Origin: Paracoccaceae bacterium | GTDB lineage: Bacteria; Pseudomonadota; Alphaproteobacteria; Rhodobacterales; Rhodobacteraceae | Assembly: GCA_004566265.1 (NCBI GenBank) | Contig: SPLB01000014.1 | Location: 1-6,393, forward strand | Direction of reading: 5' to 3' | DNA length: 6,393 nucleotides | Shown: positions 1 to 4,783 of the stretch, one piece after another | How the letters are laid out: each line of letters opens with the position of its first letter | Numbering within the stretch: position 1 is the first letter of the stretch | Notes under the pieces: generated by a model | Seen by the model: only the letters and a program-made list of their open reading frames with translations | Database searches by the model: none | What the model was told of the DNA's origin: nothing | Position numbers and translations under genes: made by a program

Positions 1-37
1 ATTTGCCTTGGGTGGTCTTCCCGTTCGGTCAGGGGGG

Positions 38-274
38 TCAGGCGATAATGTCTGGTGTCAAGCGGTCTTCGATCAGCGCGATCTTGTCTTTCAGCAGCAG
101 CTTTTGCTTTTTCAAGCGGCGCAGGGTCAGCTGGTCGGCAGTGCCGCGTTCTTCAAGGGCGGTGATCGCTTCGTCCAGGTCGCGGTGTTCGCGGCGAAAG
201 ACCTGCAGTTCGACCTTCAGGACGTCTTCGGTGGCCATGGACAGATCCTGGGACAGATCAGAGCGCTCGTTCAT
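38..274 (-). CDS. YdcH/DUF465 family small coiled-coil protein
   Basis: A 78-residue, highly charged, mostly helical protein of the YdcH/DUF465 family. The recognisable core is an RREHRDLDEAI segment (residues 28-38) followed by LRRLKKQKLLLKDKIALIEDRL (about 51-72), which is the basic Lys/Arg-rich second helix of the family. It has no signal peptide and no membrane segment. The molecular function of the family is unknown. The ATG at 274 has only a weak ribosome site. An in-frame ATG at 238 (residue 13) has AGGA seven bases upstream and would give a 66-residue protein. I keep the longer form because its N-terminus resembles what I recall of relatives, but the start is uncertain. It is divergent from the heat-shock unit, with 272 bases between them. 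Beyond its stop, bases 1-11 read as AAGG on the minus strand, which could be the ribosome site of another gene starting just outside the window. Confidence 0.85.
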   Translation of the reverse strand: MNERSDLSQDLSMATEDVLKVELQVFRREHRDLDEAITALEERGTADQLTLRRLKKQKLLLKDKIALIEDRLTPDIIA

Positions 275-452
275 TTGTGACTCGCTTTTTAAGGGCTGCG
301 TTAAGTGTTGCGTAACCTAACCCCACAATAGTCTCTCCTGCGCCATGGGGCTAGGGTTCTTGCGGCGGTGCAGGGCGATCAAATTTCGGATGGAGGCGAG
401 ACTTTCGAAATGAGGTTGGCCCGAACGGTGACGAGGGACGACAACTGAGGGA

Positions 453-481
453 CTTGTGAAAAGCAGAAAACTGCCCATATT
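453..481 (+). promoter_or_regulatory. Candidate RpoH (sigma-32) heat-shock promoter of ibpA
   Basis: CTTGTGA at 453-459 matches the -35 region of heat-shock sigma promoters (consensus CTTGAAA). It is followed after 14 bases by CCCATATT at 474-481, close to the CCCCATNT -10 element. Spacing and both boxes fit the E. coli sigma-32 consensus and the relaxed alphaproteobacterial form. Transcription would begin near 488, leaving a leader of about 58 bases before the GTG start of ibpA. The promoter call is inferred from the motif match and from the identity of the downstream gene. Confidence 0.7.
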
Positions 482-490
482 CTAACAGAG

Positions 491-540
491 CGGTTGCCGA
501 ACCGGGACCGCAAAAAAACGTCGCTTTCGAACTAAGGACG
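491..540 (+). promoter_or_regulatory. Two-hairpin 5' leader of ibpA, possible RNA thermometer
   Basis: The predicted leader contains a perfect small hairpin, CGGTT-GCCG-AACCG at 491-504. A second, weaker hairpin lies just before the start codon: CGT (519-521) and CTTT (524-527) pair with AAGG (534-537) and ACG (538-540). It has a two-base CG bulge, a six-base loop and one G-U pair. The second stem contains the Shine-Dalgarno AAGGA (534-538) that serves the GTG at 547. A weak bulged hairpin over the ribosome site of a small heat-shock gene is the layout of ROSE and fourU RNA thermometers. The pairing is visible in the sequence; temperature sensing is inferred, and such short helices can also occur by chance. 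Confidence 0.4.
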
Positions 541-546
541 AACAAC

Positions 547-960
547 GTGTCGAAACTTACACTGGGCTCTTACCCGCATATGCTCGGGTTTGAACAATTG
601 GAACGCCTTCTCGAACGCTCTGCCAAATCGGGCAATGAAGGATATCCACCCTACAATATAGAGCAGACCTCGGATTATTCATACCGAATCACTCTGGCCG
701 TTGCCGGGTTCGCCGAAGAGGATTTGGCGATCACGGTTGAGGAACGCCAGCTTGTGATCCGCGGACGCCAGCGTGAAGAAGCAGATGGTCGCATATTTCT
801 TCATCGCGGCATTGCCGCGCGCCAGTTTCAACGCATGTTTGTCTTAGCAGATGGCGTCGAAGTGGGCGAGGCTGTGATGGAAAACGGTCTTCTCCATGTG
901 GACCTGACGCGGTCGCGTCCGGAAACAGTGGTCCAAACCATCAATATCAGAAAGGGGTAA
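547..960 (+). CDS. ibpA: Small heat-shock protein, Hsp20/IbpA type
   Basis: A 137-residue ATP-independent holdase chaperone of the alpha-crystallin/Hsp20 family, close to E. coli IbpA in length and layout. It should bind unfolding proteins in the cytoplasm and hand them to DnaK/ClpB. The short N-terminal arm (1-33) is followed by GYPPYNIE (32-39), a sequence typical of IbpA proteins. The alpha-crystallin domain runs from about 37 to 125, with AVAGF at 51-55 and the conserved AVMENGLLHVDL (109-120, the A-x3-N-G-x-L signature). The C-terminal tail has the I-x-I oligomerisation motif INI (132-134). Translation starts at GTG 547, with AAGGA at 534-538 and an eight-base spacer; no ATG fits as well. 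It lies behind a probable RpoH promoter and a structured leader, and three bases before the DUF1150 gene, so the two are almost certainly co-transcribed. Confidence 0.95.
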   Translation: MSKLTLGSYPHMLGFEQLERLLERSAKSGNEGYPPYNIEQTSDYSYRITLAVAGFAEEDLAITVEERQLVIRGRQREEADGRIFLHRGIAARQFQRMFVLADGVEVGEAVMENGLLHVDLTRSRPETVVQTINIRKG

Positions 961-963
961 GAG

Positions 964-1188
964 ATGCAGACAACCGTAGAAACACCGCAGGACGCAGGAC
1001 GCGTGGTCTATGTTAAGGCCGTGGCCGTGGCTGATCTTCCCAAGGATGTGCAGGCCTCTGTGCCGGGCCGAGAGCGCCTTTATGCCGTGCATGACGCCGA
1101 AGGTGAACAGCTGGCTTTGGTGGCCGATCGCAAAATGGCGTTTGTTCTGGCGCGCCAGCATGATTATGCGCCGGTTGCGGTCCATTAA
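964..1188 (+). CDS. DUF1150 family protein, partner gene of ibpA
   Basis: A 74-residue soluble protein that I recognise as DUF1150, an alphaproteobacterial family often encoded next to small heat-shock genes. Its function is unknown. Visible features are a central VAVADLPKDVQ segment (19-29), then RERLYAVHDAEGEQLALVADR (36-56), which reads like a two-stranded hairpin of 'present the value' type. The C-terminal part, FVLARQHDYAPVAVH (60-74), ends in the short aromatic/valine tail seen in the family. It has no membrane segment and no cysteines. The ATG at 964 is only three bases after the ibpA stop. Its ribosome site AAAGGGG (951-957) lies inside the last ibpA codons, so translation is probably coupled. 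The position suggests a role in heat-shock protein homeostasis, but that is inference. Confidence 0.85.
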   Translation: MQTTVETPQDAGRVVYVKAVAVADLPKDVQASVPGRERLYAVHDAEGEQLALVADRKMAFVLARQHDYAPVAVH

Positions 1189-1250
1189 CTGCCCCTGCCA
1201 CGTGGTTGACCCCATGCGGTGCCATGTAATCTAAAAAACGTATTTCAAAT

Positions 1251-1282
1251 GCCCCGTTCGTTTCGTGCGGGGTTTTTGTTTT
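1251..1282 (+). terminator. Rho-independent terminator of the ibpA-DUF1150 unit
   Basis: CCCCG (1252-1256) pairs with CGGGG (1268-1272). The stem extends inward through a T-G wobble, a T-T mismatch and a CG/CG step to a three-base TTT loop at 1261-1263. A T-rich tract (TTTTTGTTTT, 1273-1282) follows directly. It stands 62 bases after the DUF1150 stop and 78 bases before the phzF start, so it separates the two transcription units. Confidence 0.85.
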
Positions 1283-1360
1283 GTATCCATACGGTGGCTT
1301 TTGATTGCAACGGCTCGATGGCTGTCGCATCCGGAACCTTTAAAAAAGCGGGGAGCAGAT

Positions 1361-2236
1361 ATGGCGCAATATGAATTTGACTGGGTGGATGCGTTCACCG
1401 ATCGACCCTTTGGTGGCAATGGCTGTGCGGTGGTGCATCAGGGTGCACACCTGCCCGAGGCCGTCGCCTGCGCTTATGTGCGGGAAACCTCTTTGGTGGA
1501 ATGCACCTTTACCGGCCAGTCTGAGGTTGCCGACCTGAAAGTGCGCTACTTTCTGGCGGGTCAGGAGATCCCCTTTGCGGGCCACCCGACCCTTGCAACC
1601 GTGGTCGCGCTGCGCGACCGGGGGCTGATCGCGGGCAACAGCCTGCGGCTGGAAACCGGGGCTGGGGTGGTCGATATTGCCCTCAATGGGGCAGAGATTG
1701 AAATGACCCAAGTCGCACCGCAGTTTGGCGCAATGGTGGACCCGGCGCTGGTGGCGGCGACGCTTGGGCTGCCCAAAGAGGCCATTGCCGCGCCGCCGCA
1801 GATGGTGTCCACAGGTCTGCCGTTTGTGATTACCGTTCTCAAAGATCACGCGGCGCTGGAGGCGGCGACGCTGAACCTGGAGGCCCTGCAGCAGCTGCTG
1901 GCCCGCTTTGAGGGTCAGGATGTGATGGAGCCCTTTCTGGTCACGTTGAAAGGGCGCGATACAGGTGACACCTTCTCGCGCCTGTTGATGGCCCCGCCGA
2001 ACCCGCCTGAAGACCCGTTCACGGGGTCTGCGACCGGGGCCATGGCGGCGTATCTCTGGCATCACGGGTTGATGTCCAAGGACAGCTTTGTGGCGGAGCA
2101 GGGCCATCTGATGGGGCGTCCCGGTCAGGCGCGGGTGACGCGGGTCGGAACCCCCAGCGATATTCAGGGCGTCAAAGTCGCGGGCAAAGGCTTTGTCCTT
2201 ATGCGCGGGACAGTTGACCTGCCAGATCAGCTTTGA
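1361..2236 (+). CDS. PhzF-family isomerase-like protein
   Basis: A 291-residue protein of the PhzF superfamily (diaminopimelate-epimerase fold, two similar halves). PhzF itself isomerises trans-2,3-dihydro-3-hydroxyanthranilate in phenazine synthesis, but there are no other phenazine genes here. The substrate of this protein is therefore unknown. Family marks are DAFTDRPFGGNGCAVV at 10-25, the catalytic glutamate region RET with E42, FAGHPTLAT at 72-80, EDPFTGSATGA at 217-227 (the usual EDPATGSA), EQG..MGRPGQ near 246-256, and the closing VAGKGFVLMRG strand. Length is normal. The start is ATG 1361, with GGGGAG at 1350-1355 five bases upstream. The frame is open further upstream to 1265, but that extension would begin inside the preceding terminator and lacks homology. 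The gene appears monocistronic and converges on the sulfate-activation gene. Confidence 0.9.
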   Translation: MAQYEFDWVDAFTDRPFGGNGCAVVHQGAHLPEAVACAYVRETSLVECTFTGQSEVADLKVRYFLAGQEIPFAGHPTLATVVALRDRGLIAGNSLRLETGAGVVDIALNGAEIEMTQVAPQFGAMVDPALVAATLGLPKEAIAAPPQMVSTGLPFVITVLKDHAALEAATLNLEALQQLLARFEGQDVMEPFLVTLKGRDTGDTFSRLLMAPPNPPEDPFTGSATGAMAAYLWHHGLMSKDSFVAEQGHLMGRPGQARVTRVGTPSDIQGVKVAGKGFVLMRGTVDLPDQL

Positions 2237-2402
2237 CCGGCGGGGCAAAGCAGCACATGCGCGTTCCCGCAAGCCATGCAGGTGCGGGCCGAAGTGGATC
2301 GGATTGACCGTGCAGCTGTCGACGCTGTTTGACCGGCCTGCGTCCGGGCGCTGCATAAGTCTGGCCGCAGGTAAGCCGCGCGAAAGATAGGTGCATAATC
2401 AA

Positions 2403-2435
2403 AAAGGCCCGCCCCCTGAGGCGAGCCTTTCTTTT
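2403..2435. terminator. Bidirectional terminator between phzF-like and sat-cysC genes
   Basis: AAAGGC (2403-2408) pairs with GCCTTT (2425-2430). After a C-A mismatch, CGCC (2410-2413) pairs with GGCG (2420-2423) around a six-base loop. On the plus strand the stem is followed by CTTTT (2431-2435). On the minus strand it is followed by the complement of AAAAA (2401-2405), a run of T. It can therefore end transcripts from both converging genes, about 165 bases after the phzF stop and about 20 bases after the sat-cysC stop. Bases 2237-2400 hold no gene that I can support. Confidence 0.85.
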
Positions 2436-2452
2436 GTCTGACTGAGCGCGTT

Positions 2453-4528
2453 TTACGCTTTGATCAGACCCATGCTTTCCAGTTTCAGCAAAACCTGATG
2501 TGCGCAGTGATCGACGTCTGTACCTTCGGTTTCCACACGCAGCTCGGGGGTTTCCGGCACGTCATAGGGGTCAGAGATTCCGGTGAACTCTTTGATCTTG
2601 CCTTCGCGGGCCAGTTTATACAGGCCTTTGCGGTCGCGGCGTTCACATTCCTCGATCGAGGTTGCAACGTGCACTTCGACAAAGGCACCGAACTGCTCAA
2701 TGCCCTGACGGACCTGACGGCGGGTGGTGGCATAGGGCGCGATCGGCGCGCAGATGGCGATGCCACCGTTCTTGGTGATCTCGGACGCGACATAGCCGAT
2801 GCGCTGGATGTTGAGATCGCGGTGCTCTTTCGAGAAGCCCAGCTCGGAGGACAGGTTTTTACGCACAATATCGCCGTCCAGAAGGGTCACGGGGCGGCCA
2901 CCCATTTCCATCAGCTTGACCATCAGCGCGTTGGCGATGGTGGATTTGCCAGAGCCGGAGAAGCCGGTGAAGAACACGGTGAAGCCCTGATTTGAGCGCG
3001 GCGGCTTGGTTTTGCGCAGCTCGGCCACCACTTCGGGGAAGGAGAACCACTCGGGGATTTCCAGACCTTCGGACAGACGGCGGCGCAGTTCGGTGCCGGA
3101 GATGTTCAGGATGGTGACATTGTCACGATCTGCGATCTCGTCATTGGGTTCGTACTGGGCGCGTTCCTGCACATAGACCATGTGTTTGAAGTCGACCATG
3201 GTGAGGCCGATTTCTTCCTCATATGTGCGGAAAAGATCCTGCGCGTCATAGGGGCCGTAGAAATCTTCACCGGCAGAGTTCTTGCCGGGGCCTGCGTGGT
3301 CGCGGCCAACGATGAAGTGGGTGCAGCCGTGGTTTTTACGGATGATGCCGTGCCAGACCGCCTCGCGTGGGCCTGCCATACGCATGGCCAGGTTCAGCAG
3401 GGACATGGAGGTGGTGGCCGCCGGGTATTTGTCCAGAACCGCCTCGTAGCAGCGGACGCGGGTGAAGTGGTCCACATCGCCCGGTTTGGTCATGCCAACA
3501 ACGGGGTGGATCAGCAGGTTGGCTTCGGCTTCACGCGCGGCGCGGAAGGTCAGTTCCTGGTGGGCGCGGTGCAGCGGGTTGCGGGTTTGGAACGCAACCA
3601 CTTTGCGCCAGCCCATTTTACGGAAATAGGCGCGCAGTTCGTTCGGGGTGTCGCGGCGGGCTCGGAAGTCATAGTGCACTGGCTGCTGAATGCCGGTGAT
3701 GGGTCCGCCGAGGTAGATTTTGCCAGCCTGATTGTGCAGGTAGTCCACTGCCGGGTGGGCACTGTCGTCCGCGCCGAACACTTTTTCCGCTTCCAGCGCC
3801 TTGTTGGGCTCCCAGCGGTCGGTGACGGTCATGGTGGCGAGGATCACGCCTTCCTGATCGCGCAGGGCAATGTCCTGACCGATTTCCAGCTTGGCGGCAA
3901 AGTCTTCGGAGACGTCGAGGGTGATCGGCATCGGCCACAGCTGGCCGTCGGCGAGGCGCATGTTTTCGACAACGCCATTGTAATCGGCTTCCGACAGGAA
4001 CCCTTTGAGCGGGTTAAAGCCGCCGTTCATCAGCAGTTCCAGGTCACAAATCTGGCGCGGCGACAGGTCGTGGCTGACCAGATCTGCGGCTTCGACTTTC
4101 AGTTTCTGGGCGCTGTCATAGGAGACGTAAAGCTCCGGAATGGGAGCGAGATTGTTCTGCATGAGTTTCATCCTTGATTTCAATGGGACAAGGCCGCTTG
4201 CAACGCCGGTCAGCTCGGCGTGAAGCGCGTCGTATTCGGCGAATTTCCGGTCCAGGAAATCTTTGGCGAGATGGGATTTCTCCGCATGCCCATGATCTGT
4301 GATCCCATAGGTATAGCGCTGGCGCTTGTCTGGCCCTGCGCGTTCAGAGATCTGGATCAGCCCGGCCTCCGCAGCTGTGCGCAGCTGCGTATTGAGCGAG
4401 CCCAAAGACACCCCAAGTTCCCCTGCGATGCTGCGCTGAGACGCCTCCGGCGTCAGCTCCAGCTGGCGCAGCAGCCGAAAGAGCATGTCTTCCTCGGCAA
4501 TGGTGGCTTTGGTCTTGGGCGCGGTCAT
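2453..4528 (-). CDS. sat/cysC: Winged-helix (MarR/EPS-type) - ATP sulfurylase - APS kinase fusion
   Basis: A 691-residue protein. Residues 123-691 form a complete bifunctional sulfate-activating enzyme: ATP sulfurylase (sulfate + ATP to APS + PPi) and APS kinase (APS + ATP to PAPS). The sulfurylase part has QTRNPLHRAH at 314-323 (the ATP-binding QxRNPxHxxH motif) and GRDHAGPG at 408-415. The kinase part (about 513-691) has the P-loop GFSGSGKST at 522-530, LLDGDIVRKNL near 549-559, and the lid/tail FTGISDPYDVPE at 648-659. Residues 1-122 are extra. They form a winged helix resembling EPS-associated MarR regulators: SQRSIAGELG (30-39) and LGSLNTQLRTAAEAG (42-56) as the helix-turn-helix, a basic wing at 61-73, then a long helix at about 83-107. 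The frame has no stop between the parts. ATG 4528 has no clear ribosome site, whereas ATG 4162 (residue 123) has a strong one, so a 569-residue short form is likely as well. The gene is closed by the terminator at 2403-2430. The enzyme functions are near certain; the role of the DNA-binding part is not known. Confidence 0.95.
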   Translation of the reverse strand: MTAPKTKATIAEEDMLFRLLRQLELTPEASQRSIAGELGVSLGSLNTQLRTAAEAGLIQISERAGPDKRQRYTYGITDHGHAEKSHLAKDFLDRKFAEYDALHAELTGVASGLVPLKSRMKLMQNNLAPIPELYVSYDSAQKLKVEAADLVSHDLSPRQICDLELLMNGGFNPLKGFLSEADYNGVVENMRLADGQLWPMPITLDVSEDFAAKLEIGQDIALRDQEGVILATMTVTDRWEPNKALEAEKVFGADDSAHPAVDYLHNQAGKIYLGGPITGIQQPVHYDFRARRDTPNELRAYFRKMGWRKVVAFQTRNPLHRAHQELTFRAAREAEANLLIHPVVGMTKPGDVDHFTRVRCYEAVLDKYPAATTSMSLLNLAMRMAGPREAVWHGIIRKNHGCTHFIVGRDHAGPGKNSAGEDFYGPYDAQDLFRTYEEEIGLTMVDFKHMVYVQERAQYEPNDEIADRDNVTILNISGTELRRRLSEGLEIPEWFSFPEVVAELRKTKPPRSNQGFTVFFTGFSGSGKSTIANALMVKLMEMGGRPVTLLDGDIVRKNLSSELGFSKEHRDLNIQRIGYVASEITKNGGIAICAPIAPYATTRRQVRQGIEQFGAFVEVHVATSIEECERRDRKGLYKLAREGKIKEFTGISDPYDVPETPELRVETEGTDVDHCAHQVLLKLESMGLIKA
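4160..4175 (-). promoter_or_regulatory. Internal ribosome site and start for the short Sat-CysC form
   Basis: On the minus strand AAGGA (4175-4171) stands eight bases before an ATG at 4162-4160, in frame with the long protein at residue 123. The protein from this ATG begins MQNNLAPIPELYVSY, which is where stand-alone bifunctional Sat-CysC proteins of this group normally start. Spacing and match are better than anything in front of the ATG at 4528. The site is directly visible; its use in the cell is inferred. Confidence 0.65.
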
Positions 4529-4543
4529 AACAGATCGTTTGAG

Positions 4544-4549
4544 TTTATA
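4544..4549 (-). promoter_or_regulatory. Possible -10 box for the sat-cysC fusion gene
   Basis: TATAAA on the minus strand, 15 bases upstream of the ATG at 4528. A start about seven bases downstream would leave a leader of only some eight bases, which would fit the missing Shine-Dalgarno. No good -35 hexamer is visible: CGTTCA at a 16-base spacing is the best and lies inside the palindromes at 4557-4586. Low confidence. Confidence 0.3.
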
Positions 4550-4556
4550 GGCTTTC

Positions 4557-4586
4557 GTTCAACGGTGAACGCGTTCATGCGTGAAC
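4557..4586. promoter_or_regulatory. Tandem palindromes, likely operator upstream of sat-cysC
   Basis: Two copies of GTTCA-N4-TGAAC lie head to tail: 4557-4570 (N4 = ACGG) and 4573-4586 (N4 = TGCG), separated by GC. The period is 16 bases. The inner half-sites also form a perfect 12-base palindrome TGAACGCGTTCA (4566-4577), so four identical half-sites occupy 30 bases. The second copy has seven-base arms (GCGTTCA/TGAACGC, 4571-4588). The array ends about 28 bases before the ATG at 4528 and overlaps the expected -35 region. This is how a repressor operator is placed. The obvious candidate binder is the winged-helix domain encoded by the gene itself, though this is inference. Confidence 0.65.
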
Positions 4587-4783
4587 GCATCGCATGGGCC
4601 AGGCGTTGAAGAAAGTAGAATTATTGTGGCAGTGCAGAAAAGCGTCGGTCTTTGTCAAATATGCTGCCCTGTGGGAAACAATTCCCCCGCGGCTTCCGGA
4701 TCTGGAACGATTGTCGCGCCGCTTCTTGGGGCTGCATGCGCCGCAAGGGGTCAAAAGTGATGGGACAGACTACGTTGCAGCGG

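Noticed and set aside
351..545. 64-residue minus-strand open frame in the ibpA upstream region
   Set aside because: It covers the promoter and leader of ibpA, has no ribosome site and has low-complexity Ser/Pro-rich content with no family match.
1265..1360. Upstream extension of the PhzF-family protein
   Set aside because: It would start inside the terminator hairpin. The added residues do not match the family, and ATG 1361 has a good ribosome site.
1340..2356. Long minus-strand open frame (338 codons) opposite the PhzF-family gene
   Set aside because: It is antisense to conserved PhzF motifs, has a composition rich in Arg, His and Gln typical of shadow frames, and runs past both ends of the real gene.
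2199..2402. Possible 67-residue minus-strand gene between phzF and the terminator
   Set aside because: It overlaps the phzF end, its frame starts at the edge of the terminator stem, and it shows no recognisable domain.
3182..4177. Long plus-strand open frame (331 codons) opposite the sulfate gene
   Set aside because: It lies wholly antisense to the conserved Sat-CysC coding region, has no family resemblance and is explained by high-GC codon bias.
4653..4658. Perfect TTGACA on the minus strand as a -35 box for sat-cysC
   Set aside because: No acceptable -10 hexamer lies 16-18 bases downstream (GCACTG-like sequence only), and it is about 125 bases from the start codon.
4591..4783. Small gene, tRNA or terminator in the gap between the cyclase and sulfate genes
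   Set aside because: No cloverleaf, no stem followed by a T run and no open frame with a ribosome site could be supported; open frames here are continuations of cyclase shadow frames.
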